Shown: positions 52,950-61,511 of the stretch, piece by piece
How positions within the stretch are numbered: the stretch's first letter is position 1
Layout of the letters: each line of letters opens with the position of its first letter
Source of the DNA: Neobacillus citreus
GTDB lineage: Bacteria > Bacillota > Bacilli > Bacillales > Cytobacillaceae
Assembly: GCF_018343545.2 (NCBI RefSeq)
Contig: NZ_JAGYPE020000001.1
Location: 1-64,000 of the forward strand
Length of the DNA: 64,000 nt
Direction: 5' to 3'
Notes under the pieces: model-generated
Told to the model about the DNA's origin: nothing
Databases searched by the model: none
Seen by the model: the letters and a program-made list of their open reading frames with translations, nothing else
Position numbers and translations under genes: made by a program

Positions 52950-54101
52950 TTATTCTTTAAATGGTTTAAATAGTACTCCTAATTCTTGTAAAATCTCTTC
53001 GTTATGTTCTCCGTGACCCGGCGCTTGGCGAACTGTTTTAGCCTGCGTTCTTGATAGTTTAATAGGATTTGCTACTTGTTTCATTGTGCCATGTTGAGGG
53101 TGGATTACCTCTTCTATCATTCCCCTGTGCCTGATTTGCGGATCATGGACCATTTCCTCCATCGTTAAGATTGGGGCGACACAAGCATCGACACCATCGA
53201 AGAGATTGACCCATTCATTTAATGTTTTCGTTCCGATTACGGCTTGAATCTCTTTTTTCATCGAGGTTTGCTGATCGGCTGGGGCATTTAACTGGCTTAT
53301 TAAATCTTCCTTACCAATTACCTGACAGAAGTTTTTCCAAAACTTAAATTCTAGTGCTCCAACAGATATAAAGCGGTTATCTTTTGTTTCATATGTCTCG
53401 TAACAGGCGAGGCGGCCGTTTAAGACGAGCTCTCCGCGTTTTGGAAGTTCTCCAGTGGCTAAAAATGCTGGCAAAAACGTTTGCATCCAGGAAACCGCTC
53501 CATCCAACATGGAAATATCAATAAATTGACCTTTTCCTGACTTTTTCGCGTCAATGATAGAAACGAGAATACCGATAACTGCCATTAAGGAACCGCCGCC
53601 AATATCCCCTATTTGAACGGAGGAGCTTACCGGTTTACTACCTTGTTCTCCTTGCAGCTCCAATAATCCGGAATAGCTTAAAAAGTTAATATCATGACCT
53701 GGAATATCCTTGTATGGCCCGGTTTGGCCGTAGCTTGTTATCGCACAATAAATCAACTTGGGATTATGTTTTTTCAGTTCTTCATACCCCAATCCGAGAC
53801 GATCCATTACACCTGGTCGAAAGGATTCCACCAGAACATCGGCTGTTTTCACCAATTCAATAAAGATCTGTTTATTTTCTTCTTGTTTTAAATCAAGGCT
53901 CACGCTCCGCTTATTCCGATTCAAGGAATGAAACATCGCGCTTGCTTCACCAATTTTGGGATCTCCCCATCGCGTATAATCACCTAACTTCGGGTCTTCA
54001 ATTTTAATCACATCTGCCCCAAAGTCGGCCAGCATTAACGAACAATACGGCCCCGGCAAAAGCCGCGTCAAATCTAGGACACGTATACCCTCCAAAGGCA
54101 T
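52950..54101 (-). CDS. CaiB/BaiF CoA-transferase family, alpha-methylacyl-CoA racemase-like
   Basis: A 383-residue class III CoA-transferase fold protein. The N-terminal LDLTRLLPGPYCSLMLADFG and the centre FRPGVMDRLGLGYEELKKHN are family markers. The GHDINFLSYSGLL segment matches the active-site stretch of alpha-methylacyl-CoA racemases. It would invert 2-methylacyl-CoA so that dehydrogenases can act. The ATG at 54101 is used; a TTG two codons upstream sits better from a GGGAG site. It precedes NMO and thiolase genes. Confidence 0.83.
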   Translation of the reverse strand: MPLEGIRVLDLTRLLPGPYCSLMLADFGADVIKIEDPKLGDYTRWGDPKIGEASAMFHSLNRNKRSVSLDLKQEENKQIFIELVKTADVLVESFRPGVMDRLGLGYEELKKHNPKLIYCAITSYGQTGPYKDIPGHDINFLSYSGLLELQGEQGSKPVSSSVQIGDIGGGSLMAVIGILVSIIDAKKSGKGQFIDISMLDGAVSWMQTFLPAFLATGELPKRGELVLNGRLACYETYETKDNRFISVGALEFKFWKNFCQVIGKEDLISQLNAPADQQTSMKKEIQAVIGTKTLNEWVNLFDGVDACVAPILTMEEMVHDPQIRHRGMIEEVIHPQHGTMKQVANPIKLSRTQAKTVRQAPGHGEHNEEILQELGVLFKPFKE

Positions 54102-54214
54102 AGTCAATCGCACCCACTCCCTCCCAAAAAGATACAGCATAAAGTAGATTACCTATTTCTAATAATACCAATTTTCTAATAATTTTACAATTAATTTATT
54201 TTTTAAACATTAAT

Positions 54215-55747
54215 TCAATGTTGTGGTGCAACCGTTTTGTAATTCTCTCTTAATTGATATTTCAAGACTTTCCCTGAGGTGTTTCGTGGAAGTTGGTTGA
54301 TTTGATAGATGATTCTTGGAATTTTATAACCTGCGAGTTCTTCCCGGCAGAATTGCTGTAATTCTTCTTGATTAATTTGTTTTCCTTCTTTCGGAACAAT
54401 AACTGCTGCTACCGTTTCACCCCAAACTTCATGCGGAACGCCAATAACCGCTGCTTCTAAAATATCAGGATGTTTGTAAAGGACGTGTTCAACCTCAGTA
54501 GAGTAGACATTTTCTCCGCCGGAAATAATCATATCTTTTTTCCTGTCTACTAGGGTAATGTAGCCATCCTCGTCTATTTTTGCGAGGTCACCCGTATATA
54601 GCCAGCCATTCCTAAGGACCTTTGCTGTTTCTTCAGGTTTTTTATAATAACCCTTCATGACGTTTTCACACTTAATTATAAACTCACCAACTTCACCAGG
54701 CTTTGCATCTTCACCGTTTTCATCCACCACTTTTGCATCAGTACCATAAGAAGCCCTTCCAGAAGTGCCAAACTTTGTTTTGTGTTCTTCTGGCAATAGA
54801 TATACTCCTCCTGGACCACCCTCCGTTTGACCGCACATATTATAAAATTGATCTGTCTGAAACATCTCCATTGCCTGTTTCAATAGGGCTGTTGGCATTG
54901 GGGCTGCCCCATATCCGCACCGTTTCACACTGGATAAATCAAATTGGTCCCTATTCGGTACCTGCAGCAAAAAGTTATACATAGTCGGCACTCCAAAGAA
55001 TAGGCTGATTTTGTATTGATCAATATCCTTTAAGGTCTGTACAGGATTAAATTCCTGGCGGACAATTTGTGTACAGCCAAGGATTGAACCTGGGACAAGG
55101 AATAAATTCAATTGTGCACAATGGAATAACGGGGCAAGATGAAGTAGTTGATCCTCCGGCCCCATTTTAAATGTAATGATAATTCCTAGTGCTACATGGA
55201 TAACGCGGTGATGATCCAGGACCACTCCTTTTGGCAGCCCGGTTGTTCCAGAGGTATACAGAATCTCTGCATCATCTGATTCCAAAACTTCCCGTTCAGG
55301 ATTATCTACAACCGAGCTTTGGAACGCGGATAAAAGGATTTGGTTCTCTCTTTTATTCGAACCCGCGATAACCTGAAGCTGGATCTTGTCGTTTCCTTCA
55401 GAAGCTTTATCGACGACTTCTGCCAAATCTTCATCGGCAAAGACTATTATCGAATCGGAATCGTCCAAAATATAGCTGGCTTCTTTGGCAGTTAAGCGAA
55501 AATTTACAGGAACAGCGACCCCGCCGGCTTTTAAAATTCCATAATAAATAAAACAGAATAAATCGGAGTTTTTCATCATTAAAGCAATCTTATCGCCTCT
55601 TTTCACCCCATAGCTAATGAGTGAATTGGCAATACGATTCACCTGTTCATTATATTCCTTATACGTATATACTCTTTCATTAAAAATGATAGCTGTTTTG
55701 TCTGGCTGGTATCTGGCATTTCGCTCAAGTGCTTCAAAAAGATTCAC
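54215..55747 (-). CDS. Acyl-CoA synthetase (AMP-forming)
   Basis: A 510-residue ANL-family ligase. LYTSGTTGLPKGVVLDHH, YNMCGQTEGGPG, YTGDLAKIDEDGYITLVDRK and the Lys in NTSGKVLKY are present. The start is GTG at 55747 after GGGAGG; the longer frame from 55765 is less likely. It lies between an acyl-CoA dehydrogenase gene and the CaiB gene. A terminator-like hairpin (55801-55831) in the gap before it suggests partial transcriptional separation. Confidence 0.88.
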   Translation of the reverse strand: MNLFEALERNARYQPDKTAIIFNERVYTYKEYNEQVNRIANSLISYGVKRGDKIALMMKNSDLFCFIYYGILKAGGVAVPVNFRLTAKEASYILDDSDSIIVFADEDLAEVVDKASEGNDKIQLQVIAGSNKRENQILLSAFQSSVVDNPEREVLESDDAEILYTSGTTGLPKGVVLDHHRVIHVALGIIITFKMGPEDQLLHLAPLFHCAQLNLFLVPGSILGCTQIVRQEFNPVQTLKDIDQYKISLFFGVPTMYNFLLQVPNRDQFDLSSVKRCGYGAAPMPTALLKQAMEMFQTDQFYNMCGQTEGGPGGVYLLPEEHKTKFGTSGRASYGTDAKVVDENGEDAKPGEVGEFIIKCENVMKGYYKKPEETAKVLRNGWLYTGDLAKIDEDGYITLVDRKKDMIISGGENVYSTEVEHVLYKHPDILEAAVIGVPHEVWGETVAAVIVPKEGKQINQEELQQFCREELAGYKIPRIIYQINQLPRNTSGKVLKYQLRENYKTVAPQH

Positions 55748-55793
55748 TTCATATTCCTCCCACATTCAAATACATACACATATAAAAATAGAA

Positions 55794-55831
55794 GAAAAAA
55801 GGGGTGGTGACTTTAGTTCACACTTACCCCT
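55794..55831 (-). terminator. Terminator-like hairpin after an acyl-CoA dehydrogenase
   Basis: Stem AGGGGT/ACCCCT with an inner GTG/CAC (55801-55831), followed by CTTTTTTC on the minus strand, 12 bases past the stop codon. Read-through is possible. Confidence 0.65.
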
Positions 55832-55842
55832 GCAATATCAGC

Positions 55843-56988
55843 TTATAACCCCAATTTTTTAGCAATAATTGTTTTCATAATCTCATTGGTGCCAGCATAA
55901 ATCGAACCTACTGCCACATCCCTGTATCTTCTAGCAATCTCGTATTCTTCCATATAGCCGTAGCCGCCGTGCAGCTGCATGCAATCGTTGGCAACACTCT
56001 TGGCAAGGTCCGTCAGCCACCATTTTGCCATTGAGACTTCATTGACCACATTCTTTTTCTCCATATGATCGGTGATCAACTGGTCGACAAAGGTTTCGCC
56101 AATTTTGATCTTTGTGGCCATTTCGGCAATCTTAAACTGGGTATTTTGGAATTTGCTGATAGGTTTTCCAAATGCCGTCCGCTGCTTGACATACTCAATG
56201 GTCATCTCCAGCATATGTTTGCTGGCAGTAATGCTGCCGATTGCCAGCATCAACCGTTCCTGTTGCAGCTTCTGCATAAGGTAATAAAACCCCTGTCCCT
56301 CTTCACCAATTAAATTTTCCCTTGGTACAATAGCATCCTCAAAAATAAGTTCGGAAGTATCATTGGAATGCTGCCCCAATTTACGAAGCTTTTTGCCCTT
56401 TCGAAATCCAGGGGTTCCTTCTTCGACTACGATTAAGCTAATTCCTTTATGCTTCGGTACAGCATTTGGGTCTGTTACACATACAACGATTACGAAGTTA
56501 GCTGAATACCCATTGGTAATAAAAGTTTTTTCTCCATTGATAATATAATTGTCCCCACTTTTAATCGCGGTTGTTTTTACCCCAGCCAAGTCAGAGCCAG
56601 TCCCCGGTTCGGTCATAGCGATAGCCGAAATCATATCCCCGCTGACCGCTTTTGGCAGCCATCTTTGCTTTTGTTCTTCAGAAGCAAATTCGGCAATATA
56701 AGGAATAACGATATCATTATGAAGGCCGATTCCGCCTGCTCCCGCGCCAACCTTATCTAGTTCTTCAGTAATGACAACGGAATAGCCAAAGTCAGCGCCC
56801 GACCCTCCATACTTTTCATCCACCCATGGACAAAGGAAACCTTGTTCTCCAGCTTTTTTCCAAAATGACTTAGGTACCTGCTTGGCTTCCTCCCATTCTT
56901 CGAAATAAGGGTATGCTTCCTTCTCCAAAAATTTTCTGAAGGACCTTCTAAAAATTTCATGCTCTTCTGATAGATATGATTTTGCCAT
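55843..56988 (-). CDS. Acyl-CoA dehydrogenase
   Basis: A 381-residue dehydrogenase with the full set of motifs: SAIAMTEPGTGSDLAGVKTT, INGEKTFITNGYSANFV, the C-terminal QLHGGYGYMEEYEIARRYRD and the catalytic Glu in SIYAGTNEIMKTII. It is the kind found in short/branched-chain or long-chain beta-oxidation. It lies 30 bases after an enoyl-CoA hydratase gene, so the two steps are co-expressed. Confidence 0.92.
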   Translation of the reverse strand: MAKSYLSEEHEIFRRSFRKFLEKEAYPYFEEWEEAKQVPKSFWKKAGEQGFLCPWVDEKYGGSGADFGYSVVITEELDKVGAGAGGIGLHNDIVIPYIAEFASEEQKQRWLPKAVSGDMISAIAMTEPGTGSDLAGVKTTAIKSGDNYIINGEKTFITNGYSANFVIVVCVTDPNAVPKHKGISLIVVEEGTPGFRKGKKLRKLGQHSNDTSELIFEDAIVPRENLIGEEGQGFYYLMQKLQQERLMLAIGSITASKHMLEMTIEYVKQRTAFGKPISKFQNTQFKIAEMATKIKIGETFVDQLITDHMEKKNVVNEVSMAKWWLTDLAKSVANDCMQLHGGYGYMEEYEIARRYRDVAVGSIYAGTNEIMKTIIAKKLGL

Positions 56989-57018
56989 TACAAAACCTCC
57001 CTATTTTTTATAATCAAT

Positions 57019-57807
57019 TTATTGTCCCGACCAATTTGGCTTCCGTTTTTCGGCAAAGGCCCGTGGACCTTCTTTCGCATCATTACTTACAAAAACTTGA
57101 CTTGTATATTCATTATTGATAGACCAGCCTTCCGGAGGAAATGTCATGGAAGTGTCTAATCCACGGTAGACAATTTCTTTACTCGCTTTCACAGCCAGCG
57201 GAGCATTGCAAATAATTTCCTCTGCCAGCTTAATCGCGGCATTGAGGACTTGATCATGCGGGACGACTTCGTTCACCAGCCCCCACTGTTTTGCTTCTTC
57301 CGCAGAAATAGGATTTCCTGTAAGAATGACGCGCATTGCCACCTTCAGAGGAATTTGTCTTGGCAGGCGCAATAATCCTCCTCCTCCGGCAATAAGACCC
57401 CTTTTTACTTCCGGAAGCCCGAATGATGCCTTTTCAGAGGCGACAATTAAATCGCAGGCTAAAGCAATCTCCGTACCGCCGCCCAGGGCAAATCCGTTCA
57501 CCGCAGCAATAACAGGCTTTGAGATATGATGTCTCACAATCCCGGCAAATCCCCATTCCTTCATTTCGTCTGTTGTCGAAAATCCCCCAGCTCCTATTTC
57601 CTTTAGGTCAGCACCTGCCGAAAAGGCGCGGTCGCCGGCCCCGGTTAAAATAGCCACCCAAAGATCAGGGTCCTCATTAAACTCCTTTAACGCAGTTCCT
57701 GTTTCCAGCCAAAGACGGCTGTTAACAGCATTCATGGCTTCCGGCCGGTTAAAGGTAATCACAGCAATTCGGCCAATTTTTTCTACTATAATAGCTTGAT
57801 AGTCCAT
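57019..57807 (-). CDS. Enoyl-CoA hydratase
   Basis: A 262-residue crotonase-fold enzyme. LTGAGDRAFSAGADLKEIG and NGFALGGGTEIALACDLIVA supply the oxyanion hole, and PEVKRGLIAGGGGLLRLPRQ contains the catalytic-site Glu region. It is a canonical enoyl-CoA hydratase that adds water to the 2,3-double bond. Its ATG shares one base with the stop of the upstream hydratase, so the two crotonases are translated together. Confidence 0.92.
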   Translation of the reverse strand: MDYQAIIVEKIGRIAVITFNRPEAMNAVNSRLWLETGTALKEFNEDPDLWVAILTGAGDRAFSAGADLKEIGAGGFSTTDEMKEWGFAGIVRHHISKPVIAAVNGFALGGGTEIALACDLIVASEKASFGLPEVKRGLIAGGGGLLRLPRQIPLKVAMRVILTGNPISAEEAKQWGLVNEVVPHDQVLNAAIKLAEEIICNAPLAVKASKEIVYRGLDTSMTFPPEGWSINNEYTSQVFVSNDAKEGPRAFAEKRKPNWSGQ

Positions 57808-58667
57808 TATGATTCTCCTTCATTATTCGTTTTCCACCACGGATAAAAGCTCGGAAGATCAGTGCTTACCTTCATTGGGAAGTTTGGTTTTCTTTTTTCA
57901 AAAAATGCCGTGATTCCTTCTTTTACATCGGCCTGCTGCCCGGTCCAATGAATCATTTTGGATTCAACTTTGTGTGATTCGTAGGGATGGCTTGCACCAA
58001 GCATTTTCCACATTAATTGCCGTGACAAGGTGACAGAAATGGCAGATGTATTTTCGGCAATTTCTTTCGCAATCGCTTCAGCTGCAGGCAAAAGCTCTTC
58101 AGGTGAAACCACCTGAGTTACTAAACCAATTTTTAATGCTTCCTCTGCCGGAATAATCTTCCCGGTATAAACCAACTCAGCTGCTTTACTGATACCTACT
58201 GCTCTAGGTAAAAACCAGCCGCTGCACGCTTCCATGGTAATGCCTCGTCTGCTAAACACAAATCCCATTCTTGCGTTCGAGGAGGCAATCCGGATATCCA
58301 TAGGCAGAGTCATCGTCGCCCCCACCCCGACAGCAGGACCATTGATGGCAGCTATGATAGGCTTTTTCAATTCATAGATTCGTAAACTTAACATTCCACC
58401 GCCGTCCCGGTATTCCTCGATGGAAGCCTCCTTATTTTCAAATGTGCTAGTGCCGCTTCCTAAATCCGCACCTGCACAAAATGCCTTTCCGTCTCCGGTG
58501 ATAATGATGGCTCTTACATCATCATTGGCATCCGCTTCATCAAACACTTGAATAAGTTCGATTAGCATTTGATGATTAAAAGCATTTAAATTCTCCCTGC
58601 TAAGGGTAATCGTCATGATTTTGTCTTTGACTGCTGTTTTTAACGTTTCATACTGAATTGTTTGCAT
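57807..58667 (-). CDS. Enoyl-CoA hydratase/isomerase family protein
   Basis: A 286-residue crotonase-fold enzyme, longer than its neighbour. ITGDGKAFCAGADLGSGTST and INGPAVGVGATMTLPMDIRI give the oxyanion hole. The following FVFSRRGITMEACSGWFLPR differs from classical hydratases and is like the PaaG/EchA-type isomerases. It may handle an unsaturated or branched intermediate. The ATG at 58667 is preceded by GAGGTG. Confidence 0.88.
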   Translation of the reverse strand: MQTIQYETLKTAVKDKIMTITLSRENLNAFNHQMLIELIQVFDEADANDDVRAIIITGDGKAFCAGADLGSGTSTFENKEASIEEYRDGGGMLSLRIYELKKPIIAAINGPAVGVGATMTLPMDIRIASSNARMGFVFSRRGITMEACSGWFLPRAVGISKAAELVYTGKIIPAEEALKIGLVTQVVSPEELLPAAEAIAKEIAENTSAISVTLSRQLMWKMLGASHPYESHKVESKMIHWTGQQADVKEGITAFFEKRKPNFPMKVSTDLPSFYPWWKTNNEGES

Positions 58668-58722
58668 TCTAATCACCTCAATAATTTTTATATTAAAATA
58701 CTCATTTCACGTCGATGTCTTT

Positions 58723-59958
58723 TTAAAAATTTGCAGGGTCCCAGCTTTCCTCCTGTTGGTATTTTCGTAAGATACGGCGCGCGATGGTAGCAGTATGCGC
58801 CTCATCAGGTCCATCATAGATTCTGGCGTATCTAGCTTCCCGGTACATTTTCTCTAATGGTGTATCGGCGGTGACCCCTAATGCACCGTGTACTTGAATC
58901 GCTCGGTCAATCACATCATGAAGAACCTTTGCTCCATATACTTTTATCATCGCGATATCAATCCGAGCATCTTCTCCCCTATCAATTTTTCTTGCAGCTT
59001 CAAGTGTCATCAGACGTGCCGATTGAATTTCAGTTGCGGAATCAGCAATAAATTTTTGAATCATCTGCTTTTCTGATAAAAGAGAGCCATGAGCATATCG
59101 ATTTAAGGCCCGATTACACATCAAATCAAAAGCTCTTTGGGATTGACCCAGCCACCTCATGCAATGGTAGATTCTGCCGGGACCCAGTCTTTTTTGGGCA
59201 ATGACAAAACCTTCTCCCCTTGCACCTAATAAATTTTCCTTTGGAACCCTGACATTTGTTAAACGGATTTCGCAGTGGCCGCCTGAGGTATGTCCCATCG
59301 TCGGCACGACTCTAACAATCTCATAACCAGGTGTATTAGTCGGAACAATGATCATCGATGCTCTTTTGTGTCGGTTCGGTTCTTCAGGTTCGGTCACACA
59401 AAAAACGGTGGTAAATGCAGCACGGTTAGCTCCGGTAGTGAACCATTTATGGGCATTAATGACCCATTCGTCTCCGTCCAAGTATGCTGTGGATTGTATT
59501 AATGTTGGGTCGGATCCGGCCACATTAGGCTCGGTTAATCCTACAGATGGATTGATTTCCCCATTCACCATTGGATATAACCATGTTTTCTTCTGCTCTT
59601 CTGTTCCAAACAGATTTAACATCGTCCCGTCCTGGGCAGTATGGGTACCTAAAGCGAACATGGCAGCTTCGGAACGGCCAATTACTTCATTTATATAGAC
59701 GTAGTCCATAAATTTCATGCCGCCGCCGCCAATCTCTTTGGGAAGGCCTAAAGCCCATATCCCCGCTTCCTTTGCATGGGCTTGTAATTCCTTAAGGACC
59801 CGCCTTCCTTCTTGCTCGCCTTTTTCAATGACGGTTTCTACCGGAATGACTTTTTCATCGATAAACCTTCTAACCTTATTACGAATCTCCATCACATGGG
59901 GACTAATACCGAATTTTTGTTCAATCTCATTCAAAATACTTTCCCTCCTATCGGTCAT
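58723..59958 (-). CDS. ACAD10/11-like acyl-CoA dehydrogenase (LvaC type)
   Basis: A 411-residue acyl-CoA dehydrogenase. Diagnostic motifs GLTEPNVAGSDPTLIQSTAY, VINAHKWFTTGANRAAF, KRLGPGRIYHCMRWLGQSQR and DGPDEAHTATIARR are those of the ACAD10/11 group, which handles 4-phosphoacyl-CoA and converts it to enoyl-CoA. A split APH kinase gene and a small protein lie immediately upstream, matching the fused domains of animal ACAD11 and the lvaA-lvaB-lvaC order of levulinate catabolism. This role is an inference from motifs and context. Confidence 0.82.
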   Translation of the reverse strand: MTDRRESILNEIEQKFGISPHVMEIRNKVRRFIDEKVIPVETVIEKGEQEGRRVLKELQAHAKEAGIWALGLPKEIGGGGMKFMDYVYINEVIGRSEAAMFALGTHTAQDGTMLNLFGTEEQKKTWLYPMVNGEINPSVGLTEPNVAGSDPTLIQSTAYLDGDEWVINAHKWFTTGANRAAFTTVFCVTEPEEPNRHKRASMIIVPTNTPGYEIVRVVPTMGHTSGGHCEIRLTNVRVPKENLLGARGEGFVIAQKRLGPGRIYHCMRWLGQSQRAFDLMCNRALNRYAHGSLLSEKQMIQKFIADSATEIQSARLMTLEAARKIDRGEDARIDIAMIKVYGAKVLHDVIDRAIQVHGALGVTADTPLEKMYREARYARIYDGPDEAHTATIARRILRKYQQEESWDPANF

Positions 59959-59972
59959 GTTATTTATCTTGT

Positions 59973-60428
59973 TTAACGAACCAGCGCCATTTCAATGGTT
60001 AACTGCTCCCTTATCCTTTTTCTTAATGGAAAAATGTACTTGGATTCTATCGCTCTGTTGGCTGCATTTTCCTTATATAAAAAGCGAAGAAGGCGGCATT
60101 GAATTTCATTCAATTGTTTCCATTTTTCAGTTACATCCTCGATAAACACTGTTTCTTCCAAGGCGGAATCCAGCTCTTCCACCCAGTTAAAGGCGGAAGA
60201 TGAATCTGACCGTATCGCTTGTAAAAATTCTTCAACAGTTTGATTGATTAGCGTAATTGACTGTTCTTTCGGTTTCGTATTTTCAATAGTATTGGTATCC
60301 ACATTTTTTAAAACAGAAAGCAAGGCAATGGCTTGTTCCTTTGCCATGCCGCTGGTGAGATTAGGAATGATTACATCTTTTATCACATCGTTGGCGGTTT
60401 TTAACGTAAACGATTTATCGAACATCAT
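59973..60428 (-). CDS. Small helical protein beside an APH kinase (LvaB-position)
   Basis: A 151-residue protein that I do not recognise with certainty. It is helical and charged (for example ANDVIKDVIIPNLTSGMAKE and RFLYKENAANRAIESKYIF), with no signal peptide, membrane helix or cysteine cluster. It is placed between an APH-type kinase and the ACAD11-like dehydrogenase, just where LvaB and related small DUF6285-type proteins sit. It may be an accessory subunit of the kinase; position is the main evidence. The ATG at 60428 follows GGGGG. Confidence 0.6.
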   Translation of the reverse strand: MMFDKSFTLKTANDVIKDVIIPNLTSGMAKEQAIALLSVLKNVDTNTIENTKPKEQSITLINQTVEEFLQAIRSDSSSAFNWVEELDSALEETVFIEDVTEKWKQLNEIQCRLLRFLYKENAANRAIESKYIFPLRKRIREQLTIEMALVR

Positions 60429-60435
60429 TTCCCCC

Positions 60436-61470
60436 CTAGTAGCCTAATAATTCGGCAACCATATTCCTCATCAATGGCCAGCGATAGCCTTGCCGGGCCA
60501 TCCGAAGATCCTTTGTTTCTCCTTTTGCAAACGACTTCCCAGCCGATTGGGAGATAAGAACAAACCTGACTTGATGGTATACCTCATAATAATGGAGAAC
60601 CTTTTCATCCACCCTTAATCCGGTTAGCTCACTATACGTATCCAAAAACAGCTGTCTATCTACTAAGTAACACATCAGCGGAGAATCCATCCGGTTCGAT
60701 TTGGCACAAACATAGGCAACGTCTGCCATGGGATCTCCGATTTCGGCTGCTTCCCAATCCAGTATCCCCGTGATTTCATTGTGGCTATATAGCAAATTAC
60801 CAGTTCGGTAATCATTATGTATGAGGGAATACCTTTGGGCAGCCGGCTTATGCGCCTTTAACCATTCCAATGCATCAACCATTACCGGGTCAGGGCTGAT
60901 TTGGTAGCGGTAATACATTTCCTCTAAACCTATTAATTTATCATCAATAAATCCGTACTCTCCTTTGGGCTCGTCAAAGTCCTCCGTAAAGCCGGCTCCT
61001 CTATAATCAAGAAGGTGCAATTTCGCCAAATACTGGACAAAATGAAAAGGAATTTCCCCTTCTTCATTGGCTCTTTTAAAAAATAATTGCCCCTCCTTTG
61101 ACCAAGGTACGTAACTGTTTCCGGGCAGCTTATCCATTACAAAAAACGGTCCGCCGAGAATCGATTCATCTGTTTCATACCAGTAAACTCCCGGGATAGG
61201 CAGGTCGCAATTTTTACTTAAACGATCCAAATACTTGAACTGTAGAAAAAAATTTCTGTTCTCTCTCATTAACCCGCCTTTATTCTGTTTGCGAACCGCA
61301 AAGCCTTTTTTCTGTACGCCGCTCGCGGTTTCCCAGTGGACATCGAAAATAAAGGCTTCATCAGACCATCCTGCGGAAGGCTGGGAATACTCCCGAATTT
61401 CTACATTTTTTGCCCCTTTAATTTTCGATTCAAAATAAGCTTTCAATGAGAGTTTTATTTTTTCTGCCAA
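60436..61470 (-). CDS. APH-type acyl-CoA kinase (LvaA-like), copy 1
   Basis: A 344-residue phosphotransferase of the APH/ACAD10-N family. The Brenner motif is SLIHNDYRTGNLLY, with ITGILDWEAAEIGDPMADVA as the metal-binding segment, and GGPFFVMDKLPGNSY is the linker. In ACAD10/11 and LvaA this domain phosphorylates 4-hydroxyacyl-CoA. The start is TTG at 61470 after AAGGTGGGG. It lies 8 bases upstream of the small protein gene and 41 bases downstream of the second kinase. Confidence 0.83.
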   Translation of the reverse strand: MAEKIKLSLKAYFESKIKGAKNVEIREYSQPSAGWSDEAFIFDVHWETASGVQKKGFAVRKQNKGGLMRENRNFFLQFKYLDRLSKNCDLPIPGVYWYETDESILGGPFFVMDKLPGNSYVPWSKEGQLFFKRANEEGEIPFHFVQYLAKLHLLDYRGAGFTEDFDEPKGEYGFIDDKLIGLEEMYYRYQISPDPVMVDALEWLKAHKPAAQRYSLIHNDYRTGNLLYSHNEITGILDWEAAEIGDPMADVAYVCAKSNRMDSPLMCYLVDRQLFLDTYSELTGLRVDEKVLHYYEVYHQVRFVLISQSAGKSFAKGETKDLRMARQGYRWPLMRNMVAELLGY

Positions 61471-61511
61471 CAGCACCCCACCTTTCACTATTTACCGCAA
61501 AATTTCTACAT

